A stretch of 64,000 nt of DNA from Chelydra serpentina (GCA_037349315.1 JBAIAC010000156.1:1922001-1986000); one strand, 5' to 3'; shown: positions 43,492 to 54,437, counted from the stretch's first letter. A program made the numbers and translations. Notes: generated from the letters alone by a model not told the origin.

Positions 43492-43806
43492 CACCCTCAC
43501 CCAGTAATCTGGGAGAACTTCTGACCACCCCAGGCACCTTTAAGAGGCAACACATCCCCTCTCACAAGCACTGAGTCTGTGTATAACAAAGAGATCTTGT
43601 AATAAAAAGGGGGAAGGAACCTGGCAGTAATCTGGGAAATCCCACAGCCACGATTCAAAAGCTTGTGACCATGAGAAAGGCGAAGATATTTTTAGTAAAA
43701 ATCATGGACAGGTCGCGGGCAATAAACAACAATTAACGGAAGCCTGTGACCTCTCTTGACTTTCACAAAAAATAGACTGACAGAAGGGGGAGGCGGGTCA
43801 GCTCAG

Positions 43807-43857
43807 CGCCCACTGCTGCTGGAGCTCCGGGGTCCCCCACCGCCCTCCACGGTGTAG
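43807..43857 (+). CDS. ADGRE5-like: candidate terminal exon of the ADGRE-family receptor
   Basis: After gtcagctcag the sequence encodes RPLLLELRGPPPPSTV and a TAG, in the phase 0 required by the preceding exon. The P-S-T-V end recalls the C-terminus of mammalian CD97 as I remember it. The acceptor has a poor pyrimidine tract, so this is tentative. Confidence 0.4.
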   Translation, partial: RPLLLELRGPPPPSTV

Positions 43858-43867
43858 CTGGGGATGC

Positions 43868-44001
43868 TTGGTTGTGGAGATGACCTTCCCCATCGACAAC
43901 GCCACGTCCCCCATCGCCCCATTCCACAACATGAAGAAGATCAACATCGCGACCGAGCCCCACGGGAAGGAGACGGGCCCGGGCAGCAGGTCCTTGCTAG
44001 G
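43868..44001 (+). other. coding-like GC-rich segment, unrecognised
   Basis: A frame free of stops reads MVVEMTFPIDNATSPIAPFH, NMKKINIATEPHGKE and GSRSLLG, with G/C third positions unlike its surroundings. It could be an exon of another gene, a processed fragment or part of the receptor 3' region. I do not recognise it. Confidence 0.3.
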
Positions 44002-44442
44002 TAGGGTCCAGCACAGGCGTCCGGGGTGGGGGTGCCCCGTAACCTTCCTCCCCCATCAGGCTACAGAACTCCCCACCCCCTGCTAAGTTCTGGGGTGGGG
44101 ATTATTGGGGGGCAGAACTAATTGGAGGGGAAAGGCTTCATGTCCGTGACCTCTGTGACATAATCATAGCCTTAGCCATGAGCAAACTCCTACCACAGAA
44201 TATATTGGGCAGTGTCCTTTGCCTCAGTTTCTCCCCTTGTGGTGTGAAAGTCCAACAAATTCTCCTTTAACCTGCCCCTGCACCCCACTCACAGCTGCTG
44301 TCCTTGGTCGGTGAAGGCCCAGAGTTCAGAGCATTCATGTGAGTTCAACTCCCTCTGGAAGGGTGGGAGGTGGGAGATGGCGTCGGGAAATGCCTCGGCT
44401 GCTGCTGCCACCACCACGTATCCAACTGAGTCCTGGTCTGAA

Positions 44443-44850
44443 CTACAGCCCAATATCGGTATAACTACGTATCTCGGGGGGATGAAAAATCCACACACAC
44501 CCCCCCCGCCCCCTGTGCGACGTAGTTATACCAACCTGACCCCCTGTGTAGACACTGCTGTGCTGGCAGGAGAGCTTCTCCCCTCGACACAGCTGCCCCC
44601 TCTCGGGGAGGTGGATTAACTGCACCGAGGGGAGAAGCTCTCTCCCCTCAGCTTGGAGAGTCTCTGCATCCTGAGCTGCATCCAGACTACAAAACGTTTG
44701 GCCTCTGATTTGCATCGCAGTGAGACTTCGACTCTGACCCACCCCCTAGCAGGCTCTGCAACCCTGAGTCAAACTAACTCTTGTGTGGACAGAAGTGGGC
44801 CTTGGTCTTAAACCTGAGTCAAAGCCCCGGCTTAGTATGCTGTGTAGACA
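44443..44850. repeat. MITE with internal palindromes
   Basis: Two internal inverted pairs are visible: ggtataactacg with cgtagttatacc (44459-44534), and ggagagcttctcccctcg with cgaggggagaagctctct (44569-44645). Such nested hairpins are typical of turtle DNA-transposon MITEs. The outer ends are uncertain. Confidence 0.5.
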
Positions 44851-44873
44851 TATCATTGGGGTCTACCCTCAAG

Positions 44874-45045
44874 CAGGGCCGGATTTCCAAATAGGCATCG
44901 TAGGCACATGACTAGGGACGCCGGGCATTCTATGGGTGCCTTACCTCTATAAAACAGTGTACCACATGAAGGCCAGCAGTAGGCAGGGAGGGGCGCTGAA
45001 GATGCTGTGCCTAGGGGCGCATAAGGTGTAAATCCGGCCCTGCAC
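44874..45045. repeat. MITE with terminal inverted repeats (gcagggccggattt)
   Basis: The left end gcagggccggattt and right end aaatccggccctgc are inverted copies. The interior has cctaggggcgc near the right end. A related fragment lies at 582-656. I see no clear target duplication. Confidence 0.7.
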
Positions 45046-45555
45046 TCCGGGGCTTGAGATGCTGCCATTTTAAAGTTACAAACTGATGCGGAAACACCTC
45101 TCAGGTGCCTGAGTCCCTTTGATTGTCCCTGCACTTTAAGTGCAAAGCTTGTAAGTTTTTTCACTGCTGCCTCCATTGTTGTTGCTCAGTCTGTTGCTTT
45201 GGGCCAGGTTACATCCCCTTCTGCCAGCAATCGTCTTTGAATTCCTTCATTGGCTTGTGGTGTTACTAATCTCCTCTGCAGCATACAGGACATTTCCAGT
45301 CGAGCGCTAGTCAGCTAATATTTTTAGCTCTTCCACATACATAGCTACGGTTTCACCCTTGCCTCACTCTGCGATGAAAACTTGAAATGTTCAACAGTAA
45401 CACTTGGCTGTGGTGTCTGTGCTTGCTCTGTTCAGATCTCTTGCAGATCTTCTGAAGTTTTACCTCCTGCTTCCTGGGAGTGCAACAAACTCCTGAAGAG
45501 GGAGGTGGTTTTATTTACTCGGCCCCTGAGGAATATCACTCCGTTTGTCTTTTAT
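45046..45555. other. intergenic DNA, nothing recognised
   Basis: No gene, RNA or named repeat is identified between the MITE and the Ty3-like remnant. Confidence 0.4.
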
Positions 45556-45779
45556 TTATTAACCCTTCTGCCCATCAGACTTGGCAGCAACAAGGGCCAG
45601 GTTCAGTGTGTCATCGCAGGAGGGTCCCATTGGTGGCACGGGGTGCCAGTAACGGGTCTAAATACTTCTGCCATGGGGTTTAGGGCTCAGGAAGAAGAGC
45701 TCTCTTTTGGTTCAGCTGATCGAGACCAAAATCTTGTCTCCATTGCAGGATACACCATGTTGTGTCTTCCTCCTCAGCC

Positions 45780-46938
45780 TCACTCTATGATGTGTTGTGT
45801 AGGAGTAGGTTAGCTGCAGGGGGCCCGCTGTCCATGTTGGATGGTGGCTTTGGTCTAGCACTTTTGTGTTGCCCTGTTGTGGCCCATTTCATAAGGGATG
45901 CCTACCAATTCCCCCACAGGGAGCAAAAGGTTTCTATGCACTGTCTTTATTTGCCTTGGGCCCACTTCAGGTTTAATCTTGTAGACCAGCCGATCTCCCA
46001 GCTTTTCCATCACCAGGTAAGGTATTGCCTTCCATCTGTCAGCTATCTTGTGTTTGCCAGCAATACTCAAATATCTCAGCAGGACTGGAGCTCCTGTGAA
46101 CATACCCTAGCATCATACCGGTGTTTGTTGCAGTCTGAGTTCTTCCGAGCCGCAGATGTAGCTAAGTGATAAGCATCCCACAGCTTTTCTCTTAGTTGGG
46201 ATACATATTGCTGATGAGTTTCATAGCTATCTCCATCCTCTGATACACCAAAGCACAAGTCTATGGGTAATCTTGGTTCTCACCCAAACATCAAGAGTTA
46301 TGGGGTGACTCCCATAGCATTGTTCTTTGTGGCATTGTAGGCATGCACCAGAAACGCAACATGCTTGTCTTCTGCTCTGGTTGCAAAGTCCCCAACGTAG
46401 CTAACAGAGTTTGATTAAACCTTTCTGGCTGAGGATTACCTTGCGGGTGATAAACCATTATCCTAGACTTTTTAATTCCTGCTATCCTCAGAAGGTGACT
46501 ATCAAAGTCCCGCCCCTGGTCAGAGCCTATCCAAGCCGGGAATCCATATACTGAGAAATATTTCTCCCACAATACTTGGGCGACAGTGGTGGCCCTCTGA
46601 TCACGTGTGAGATATGCCTGCACATACCGTGTAAAATGGTTAGTCACTGCTAAAATGTTCCCATCATTCCTCTTGTCCACTTCTAAAAACAAGAAATTAA
46701 TGAATACCAGCTGCAAAGGTTTCCTGCTGATGATGTTCTTCAGATATGCAGCTCTCATTGGCAGAGTGTTCCTTTGAACACACGGAGCGCATGTCTCACA
46801 TTTCCTGTGAACATCTTCAGCCATCCAGAGCCAATAGAACCTACTACAAATAAGTTCCAGGATCCTCTCCATACCTAAATGTCCAAAGTCATCATGCAGG
46901 GCCCTCATGGCCAGGGCTCTGTACTCTTTTGATAGCAC
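45780..46938 (-). pseudogene. Ty3-like integrase remnant
   Basis: The frame from 46938 has the zinc-binding H-H-C-C pattern (LHDDFGHLGMERI, CETCAPCVQR), a core reading AVTNHFTRYVQAYLT, IGSDQGRDFDSHLL and QPERFNQTLL. The first catalytic Asp position reads Asn in VFINFLFLEV. The C-terminal part (VSQLREKLWDAY, RLVYKIKPE, VHRNLLLPVGE) follows in shifted frames down to about 45.85 kb. Confidence 0.75.
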
Positions 46939-46973
46939 TAGTTGTGCTCATTGCTTTTGTAAAGGGTCAGTGG

Positions 46974-47701
46974 TCATTTGGTGCCTGCCTTTCTGACCTC
47001 TTTTATCAGCTGGAGGTAACTTGGGGGATGTTCCCGTCGTTCTCTTAACCAGAGCTGAAGTAGAATCGGGTTCTGATACTGAGTTCCTCTTACAATTTGA
47101 GCCAGTCTGGTCTGATCCATCTGCTCAGAGGTCACTGCTCCCCTCATGACAGCTCTCTGAAGCAATCGCTCTAGTCTCTGTATATAGGCTGAAGCCTTCT
47201 CGCCCTTTTGCTGTCGGGAATTAAGGAACTTACAATAACAGTCTTCAGAGCCCTCTACGCTCCCAAAGGTGCGATAAAGGGGCTCTAGGCAGTCCTTCAC
47301 ACTGACCCCAGGGTCAATGAGCTTCAGGGTGCAAATCACATCTAATGCTGGGCCCCAAGGCTCTCTATTTGACATCTTCGCTTTTCTGCATCTGGTACGG
47401 CCCACTCCTGCAGCATTTCAGTGGCATGCTCTAACCAGGGTTCAAACTCCTCTTCCCCAGGTTTTGGGATGGGACCTCCTGCAAATAACCTTAACTTACG
47501 ACAAGAGTTTGATGTAGCACGGGACAGCACAACCTTTTCCAATGTTTGACCCAGTACTTTTGCCCAATCATCGGCCGAGGCTGTGGCCCCTGAGCTAGAG
47601 GCTGCTGAGCCGGGGCCCAACAAACCTGACATATTTGCCATTATACAAACAGTACTTTCCTCAAAATATAAACATAATTGTTTCACAATGTAGTGGATCA
47701 C
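46974..47701 (-). pseudogene. Ty3-like Gag remnant
   Basis: Two overlapping frames carry RKLRLFAGGPIPKPGEEEFE, WLEHATEMLQEWAVP, GPALDVICTLKLIDP and GEKASAYIQRLERLL, a Mart/PNMA-like capsid pattern. A frameshift near 47.37 kb breaks the gene. Confidence 0.7.
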
Positions 47702-47758
47702 TCAACAGGTGCTTGCGAGGGGTACCGACCCAGGAATCCCAGACGAGCCCCCCAAAAT

Positions 47759-48688
47759 GTAACCCTTCTGCCCATCAGAGTAGGCAGCAACAAGGGCTGG
47801 GTTCAGTAACTAGGGGTTCCTTTTCAATAACACAATGCAAAACTGGCTCAAGCCCTGTTAGGGTTCGCTCCCCCCCCCCCACTCTGAACTCTGGGGTACA
47901 GATGTGGGGACCAGCATGAAAGACCCCCTATGTTTATATTCTACTAGCTTAGGTTAAAACTTCCCCAGGTCACAAATTCCTTTCCTTGTCCTTGGACGGT
48001 ATTGCTGCCACCACCAAGTGATTTATACAAAATTTAAGGGAAGGGTCACTTGGAATCCCTATTCCCCTGAAATATCCCCCCAAGTCCCTTCACCCCCTTT
48101 CCTGGGGAGGCTTGAGAATAATATACCAACCAATTGATTAGCAATGTGAGCACAGACCAGACCCTTTGTCTTCAGGACACTGAAAAATCAATCAGGTTCT
48201 TAAAATAACTTTATTTTAAAGAAAAAGGTAAAAGAATCACACCTGCAAAATCAGGATGGAAGGTAACTTTACAGGGTAATAAAAACACAGAAGATTCCCC
48301 TCTGGCTCAGCTTCACAGTTACAAAAGCAGGAATAAAACTACCTCTATAGCATAGAAGAATTCACAAGCTAAAACAAAAGATAACCTAAGGCATTTCCTT
48401 TCCTTGCTTAACATTTCTGTGATTTTAGATGGAATATTCCAGGTATATTTTCAGGAGATATTGTATCTGCTTGGCTTCTCTCTCCCTCCGGAGAGGGAAC
48501 AAACAAAGAGAACAACAAACAAATCCTTCCCCGCCTCCCCCAGATTTGAAAGTATCTTCTTTCCTCATTGGTCCTTCTGGTCAGGTGCCAACTAGGTTAT
48601 TGAACTGTTTAACCCCTTACAGGTAAGGCGATTCAGTATAGCTGCCAAGGAGTGATTCTGTACTACCCTTTTCTCTATATTTATGACA
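47759..48688 (-). repeat. 5' LTR of the Ty3-like remnant
   Basis: In plus sense it runs TGTAACCC to ATGACA, about 930 bp. The outer right edge borders an old CR1 fragment. Confidence 0.6.
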
Positions 48689-48689
48689 G

Positions 48690-48935
48690 CACCAAATCAA
48701 GAGGAAGTGGGTGAGGCATTCTAAGAGCAGGTAACAAGATTAGCTAACACACATGAGTTATATTAATGGGGGATTTTAACTTCCCTGATATCTGTTGGCA
48801 GACTATTACAGCAAAACATAATATGTCCTGCAAATTCTTAGCATGTGTAGGGGACAACCTTCTGATTCAGAAAGTTGAAGAAACAACTAGGGGGTCATCC
48901 ATTTTGGACTTGGTGTTGATCAACAGCGCCCTGGC
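48690..48935 (+). repeat. CR1-type endonuclease fragment
   Basis: The frame reads [28 protein letters not shown] and ILDLVLINS, the CR1 endonuclease region. Both ends are truncated and the copy is diverged. Confidence 0.75.
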
Positions 48936-49309
48936 TCGGCTTGGATCGCACACAAGCAACATAGGTGCTGCCTGGCACAAGGGCATTACACCTCAGATGG
49001 CAGTTGACCCCCCCCCCCCCCTTGCTTGGCCGAGTGTCTCTGCCATGAGGAAAAAACTGATCTCAAACAAACCTTTTTACTCAGGAAAATATTCAGTAAT
49101 ATGTCTTCACCTATAAATGAATACAGCCCTCATTTCCCTATTACCCTTCTGTTCTGTTCACCACCATTTTCACTATGGCCTTGGCAATACTGGTCTGAGG
49201 AAGGGGAGACTGCCACCTCGGGTTGGGGTGGCAGCGGGGATGCAGGCCCATCCACTCCACTGGGTCCCGGCCCGGGGCCCTGACAGTGACAAAGCGCTTT
49301 GTCACTGGG

Positions 49310-49552
49310 TCAGCGGGGATCCACGCCGCAACACACTGACTCACCCTCTGTCAGCATTGCGGCCAGACAGGGGTCTGCTACCCCTGGGCCACTTCCACAC
49401 GCCCCTTCTTGGTGAACCTGTTGCTGTGAGGAGGGGTCGAAGTTGATGGTGGCTTCCAGGACCACGAGCAAGTCCTCGGGGATCTGGTCCATTGCTGGTC
49501 CGGGCCAGTCGTCCTCTCCCTCTGGTAAGGAAGGAATCCATCCATCCGTCAT
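49310..49552 (-). other. unassigned minus-strand open frame
   Basis: The frame from ATG 49552 gives EGEDDWPGPAMDQIPEDL, LVVLEATINFDPSSQQQV and GVADPCLAAMLTEGES with coding-like G/C third positions. It sits 3' of the CSF2RB-like exon on the same strand but does not resemble a fibronectin III domain. It may belong to an unidentified gene or element. Confidence 0.3.
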
Positions 49553-49761
49553 CCTCTAAGTGAGAAACAGGACACAGGTCTCACAATGGAAATGAAACTA
49601 TTCCTGGCAATACAATAGGCTGACATGCAGAAGCAAGGTTAAAGGTTAGAGATCAGGATTCTTGACTAGGGTGAGGGGATCAGGGTAGAGGAAGAAGTAT
49701 TAATTTCGAAGGATCTCAAATATTCCTGGGGAGAAGAGAGCTGTGGGTGTCTCACCCTTAC

Positions 49762-49887
49762 CATTCTGGAAGAGGCTGACGTTCAGCTTGACCTGCAGCA
49801 ACCGATCGGGTTTGAGAGTGTAACTGTCGTCCACCCAAACTCCAAAAATGGTGCTGTTCCTATAGCACTCCAGTAGACACAGGAGTC
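49762..49887 (-). CDS. CSF2RB: CSF2RB-like receptor exon: second half of domain 1
   Basis: This 126-bp phase 1-1 exon has a gtctgccag acceptor and a gtaagg donor. It encodes LLCLLECYRNSTIFGVW and YTLKPDRLLQVKLNVSL. The F-x-P-D-R-x-L and C-spacing patterns align with the end of domain 1 of the cytokine receptor common beta chain. It needs phase 1 from upstream, but the exon at 51997 ends in phase 2, so a linking exon has been lost or missed. Confidence 0.6.
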
Positions 49888-50259
49888 CTGGCAGACAGGC
49901 AACCTCTCAGCTCCCTGAGGCTCACCTAGCATCTCTGTGCTTTTCCTGTGTGTACAAAGAGAGACCTAGGAGAAGCTGATTTAGGTACAGATAGAAAATC
50001 CAAAATAAGGGTCCTGAAACCTTCCCCACATTCTGTTCTATTCTATATAGATTCCTATGCTGTGCTCATCACCGTAGCATCTGAGTGTCTTCAAGTAGAT
50101 AATTAAGCAATATCTGTGGATGGGTCTGTCATCCTCTCCCCAGGGGGAAAAGCATGTGAAGTGCAGTGTCTTGTGTTGGTAGGGAATTGTTTTTAAATAT
50201 ACACATGTTGCTGTGTATTTATATGAGAGAAGGCATGTCAAAGAGATCGCCTTGCACTT

Positions 50260-51030
50260 GGAGTGGAAGGTGGTGAGGTTGTGACTGTTGTTAAGTTCCC
50301 ACGGAAGTTGATTCCACAGACTGGCCCCTGAGAAAGCTCTGTCTCCAGCACAGATGAGTGTTTCTCTTAGTGACAAGAGTTCCATTGTGCCAGAGGAGCG
50401 GAGTTGTCAACCACAATTTTTGTTCCAGAACAGTAGATGGCCTTTTAGATGGATTGAGCCCCAACCCTGGAGAGCCTTGAAGATAAGGACGAGACCTTTA
50501 ACTTGATTCGAAATTTGGTGGGAAGCCAGTGTAGAGAGGGGAGGACAGTGGTGGTGAGTTCCCGGTAGCCGGTGTGGCTGAGGAGACACGCTGCAGTGTT
50601 CTGTACTAGCTGGAGTTTCCTACACACTGAAGGTTTCATGCCTAGGTACTTTGCCTTGCTGTGGTCCAGCCAAGAAGTGACAAAGGTGTGAATAACTGAA
50701 GCCAGGTCCGCCAGGATGGGACCGAGTCTCCCAGCCAACCAGAGATGATAAAAAGTGTTACTACTTGCTGGCGCTGCTATGTGAGAGCTTAGAGTCAGCA
50801 AGGAATCCAAGAGTACTCGGCAATGATGGACTGAACTGACCGATTGTGGGCATGTGACTTCAGCCAAAAGAGACTGCACCGTGGCTGCAAACTCTTCAAA
50901 ATTCTTTCCTCTGCCCACCAGCATCACCTCTATCTTGCTCTGGTTCAGCTTCAGCCAGCTGTTCTTCACCCATGAGCTGGTCTCATCCAAGCACTGGGCC
51001 GTCTTGGTGGTAGTAGCATGCTTGTGTGTG
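50260..51030 (-). repeat. L2-type LINE RT C-terminal fragment
   Basis: The minus-strand frame reads SSWVKNSWLKLNQSKIEVML, HCRVLLDSLLTLSSHI and LQLVQNTAACLLSHTGYREL, the L2 signature. It lies within the CSF2RB-like intron. Confidence 0.75.
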
Positions 51031-51996
51031 GTGAAGGATACGTAGAGAGCTCTGATTCATCGGCATATTGCTGGCACTAGTGTCCATGTTGTCTGACTAG
51101 TTCACGCTCATCCCAGGATCCATCCTCACAGCTCATCTTCTGATTGGACTCTAGAGCATTCTCTCAAGGGTCAAGTCCTTGTGCGGGTTCTTTTTCCAGA
51201 GGTGATGGGCTCACTTAGGTCCCAATCCAAAGCCCAGTGAAGTCAGCAGGAGTCCTTCCAGTGACTTCAATAGGCACGGGATCAACCCACTAATGATTTC
51301 AGCATCACTTCCCCCAACTCCTAAACCCTGACCTTTACTCTCCCCATATATCCATCTCTTGCTTTCCACATCTCCCTTTCTGTCCCTCTCCCTCTCTGCC
51401 CACCACATCCCTCCAGGCCTGATGGCTCAGTTCCCCTCGCTGAAGGAAACAGATGTGGTGGGCAGATACCAAGGTGCACAGCTCAGTAACTCTGGGAGGA
51501 AACTCGATTGCACAACGTGGCATAACGACTTCTCTCTTTTCACAGCCTCGCCACCTGTCCTTATTTTGCAGATGTGACCTTGCCAGCGCTAGGTTCCTTC
51601 TGACAAAGAAAGGAAAGTTTGGGAGTGGGAAACAATCCCTTTCTCTTTTGCTGATGAATGAACCTCAACCCAGCTGTACTCTAATGCCTATTTATCCATT
51701 CCAGGTGCAGTAAGCTAACAGGCCCTGCCATCACTCACACCTGGGATCCTCCAGAAAAATCAAGGGAGAGTGATAGAAAAGGTAATGAAAATAAACAGAG
51801 TAATGCACCCTCCTGTATCTCCCCATCCTCCCAATACAGACCTAAAAGTGTCTCCAACTTCCACCCCCGAGCAGGGCCAGCACAGGTGTTCACGTGCTCC
51901 TCAAAGCCTGGCTGTCAGCTCGGATCCCTTTCCCTCCTCCCATTCCCACCTCTTAGGTTGTGTCCTTCTGAAGCAGAGCAGGGGTCAGGCACTTAC

Positions 51997-52126
51997 TTGT
52001 CTATATTGTCCTCATGGTGAAGAGTCACCTGGAGGAAGCGACGTGATGCTGTGCACTCCTGCCATGTGCAGGTTGTCTGGGAGGTGTAGTCATTGTAGGA
52101 GCGCAGGCTCTGCATTGGGAGGCTCT
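51997..52126 (-). CDS. CSF2RB: CSF2RB-like receptor exon: first half of domain 1
   Basis: This 130-bp phase 1-2 exon has a ttcccccgcag acceptor and a gtaagt donor. It encodes ESLPMQSLRSYNDYTSQTTC, TWQECTASRRFLQVTL and HHEDNID. This matches the mature start of the common beta chain (the L-x-S/T-L-R-C-Y-N-D-Y-T-S pattern), the shared signalling subunit for IL-3, IL-5 and GM-CSF. The first Cys of that motif is Ser (TCC) here. Confidence 0.8.
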
Positions 52127-52341
52127 CTGCGGGGGAAGGAAAGCACGACGCTGCCGGTGGATCATACAGGTGGGCAGTGAGGAATAATGGGATGTGCACA
52201 CTGGTGCCATGGCGGGAAGAGCAAAGATGGAGGAACGAGGCTCCAATGGGTAAACAATCTGGGGAGTCCCTCAGTTAGCTCATGTGTCAGGGATGTCATG
52301 GGCAAAAACATCCCTCTCCCGGATGCTCACAATCCAGAGGC

Positions 52342-52580
52342 TGGAAAAGAGAGGTTTCGGTGTAGTAGCCATGTTAGTCTGTGTCAGCAAAAAGAAAACA
52401 AGAAAAATACCTGTGGCACCTTAGAGACTAACAAATGTATTTCCGCATAAGCTTTCGTGGGTTAAGAACCCACCGATGAAGTGGGTTCTTAACCCACGAA
52501 AGCTTATGCTGAAATACATTTGTTAGTCTCTAAGGTGCCACAGGTATTTTTCTTGTTTTCTTTTTGGAAAAGAGAGGTTT
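52342..52580. mobile_element. fold-back retroposed repeat with 16-bp target duplication
   Basis: tggaaaagagaggttt flanks the insert on both sides (52342-52357 and 52565-52580). The insert contains two inverted arms of about 85 bp (starting near 52388 and ending near 52566) around a short ccgatgaag loop, plus an unpaired left head (gtagtagccatgttagtc). This is an internal inversion of the turtle repeat ggcaccttagagactaac. Confidence 0.85.
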
Positions 52581-53538
52581 ACTTGCCAGGAGCTGTGGTA
52601 ACGGGCGAATCATCCCTGTGCATTCACAGTCTGGCCAACTTGTGCGAGTCTATGATGAGTTTCGGGCTACTGAGTGTTTTTCTTAAAGCCCCAACATCTG
52701 CATTCAGAATTATTACCCAAGAATCTCACTTTTCATGTATAAAATGTAAGTGTCTGACAGTTGGGAAGGGAAGCTTGAAGGATGAGCCCTAAATACGCCA
52801 ACAACAAATCAATCCCCCACAGCTGTATTCTCATTCAAATCTCATGGTATTTAAGTCACTCTCAGGATTTTTTAGGCCTGACCCTTGATTTCTGAACGCT
52901 GGGGCTTGGCAGTTCTGATTCGCATTGTGAGAGTCAGCCTGGTGGTGAGCGCACAGAACCCTTGTTGAAAGCCATGTCCGTGAGGGGTGCATGAGCGTCC
53001 TCACAGTATCATGGGTCACACGACCTCTTCTGCATACGGGAGTGTGTCCACCAACCGTCTCCATTCCTTCTCCTGAACTGCTTTACTATGGTTACATTAT
53101 TTCAGGAGGTGTCGCTAGCAAGTCATGCCATAAAATGCCCAACTGAAGGATTCGGTAATGAAGAGGGCTGTCCTGGTGTGAGCATGGGATGTGGACCTGA
53201 GAATGGATCACATCGCTTAAGAGCCTCAGAGGTCAGATAGGCTTGGAGACTTGGGTGTCTTTCCCTGAGCGTGTGAGAGGTGAAAGCCCTGCCAATAGCG
53301 CATTGGGCTGGGGAGTGTGTTTGCCCCAGCACAGCTGACATCAGACATGCACATCCACCTCTGGAAAGATAGATGTGCATGAGGCACCTCCTCTGAAACC
53401 CGTTTTAGGGTCTGTACGGGGTCTGGGCTTGGGGCAGAGCTGGGGCAGCAGGGGCTCAGAGGGAACATTGTGGAATTTGGAGAAATTCCTCCCTCTCTAA
53501 GGTACACTGAACTAGAACAAAGCAACAAACAACTAGAT
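52581..53538. other. CSF2RB-like intron, nothing recognised
   Basis: No exon, RNA gene or named repeat is recognised. Confidence 0.5.
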
Positions 53539-54437
53539 CAGGGGTGTTCAAACTACGGCTGGGGGCTGCATCCGGCCCTTCAGATGTTTTAATCCGGCCT
53601 TTGAGCTCCTGACGGGGAGCGAGGTCTGGGGCTTGCTTTGCTCCACACATGCCGTGGCTCTGCATGGCTCCCGGAAGCAGCGGCATGTCCCTCCTCCGGC
53701 TCCTACGCGTAGGGGCAGCCAGGGGGCTCCGTACACTGCCCCTGCCCCAAGCACCACCCCCACAGCTCCCATTGGCCGGCAGAGGGGCTCAGGCGGCGCT
53801 TTAAAAGGCCCGCGGCTCCTGCCACTGCGGGGAGCTGCGGGCCTTTTAAAGCGCCGCCCGAGCCCCGCTGCCGGAGCTCCGGCGGTGCTTTAAAGGGCCC
53901 GGGGCTCCCCGCAGTGGCTGGAGCCCCAGGCCCTTTAAATCACCGCCGGGGAAGCCGGTACGGTCCGGCACAGCGTACTGGCTCTTGCCCGTACGCCGGA
54001 CCAGACTGGCGAGGACCCGCCGCCGAAGACCCGGAGCGCCGCTGGAGGCGCTGTCGGGTGAGTCCAGAGGGAGCCTGGAGAGGCGCCTTTTTATAGCACC
54101 GCTCCCCTGTGCTCTGGACCTGCCTACGCTACTGGGTAAGCACCATTTGGAATCTGCACCCCTGACATCTGGGGAATCTCCACCCCTGCATCCATGCCCC
54201 AACCTTCTGCCCCAGCCCTGATCTTCCTCCCATCCTCCAAACCCCTTGGTCCCAGCCTGGAGCACCCTCCTGCACCCATAACCCATCATCCCCAGCCCCA
54301 CCCCAGAGCCCGCACCCCCAGCCAGATCCCTCACCCCCTCCTGGACCCCAACCCCCAATTTTGTGAGCATTCATGACCCGCCATACAATTTCCATACCCA
54401 GATGTGGCCCTCAGGCCAAAAAGTTTGCCCACCCCTG
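53539..54437. mobile_element. hAT-type MITE with 8-bp target duplication
   Basis: The ends are caggggtg and cacccctg, with gttcaaac and gtttgccc just inside. The flanks aactagat (53531-53538) and aactagct (54438-54445) agree at 7 of 8 bases. The interior has GC-rich hairpins around 53800-53940 (ccttttaaagcgccgc and its complement). There is no transposase. Confidence 0.85.

Larger units (their letters stand above)
45558..48688 (-). mobile_element. Ty3-like LTR element, Gag-integrase deletion derivative
   Basis: In minus orientation: 5' LTR 48688-47759 (TGTCATAAA to GTTACA), a primer site with ggggggctcgtctgggat at about 47755-47737 resembling the tRNA-Pro type, Gag (47.70-46.97 kb), then integrase directly (46.94-45.8 kb), and a short piece of 3' LTR (45558-45605). 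Protease, RT and RNase H are missing. No intact frame remains. Confidence 0.75.

Noticed and set aside
51335..51580. Minus-strand open frame after a good pyrimidine tract, as the missing CSF2RB linking exon
   Set aside because: The frame is long and has several cysteines, but I cannot align it convincingly, and the only donor giving the needed phase 1 is weak. Left unassigned.
51690..51716. ccattccag followed by GTG CAG TAA as a receptor terminal exon
   Set aside because: It lies 10 kb from the tail exon, within the CSF2RB-like intron on the opposite strand, and encodes only two residues. 43807 is the better candidate.
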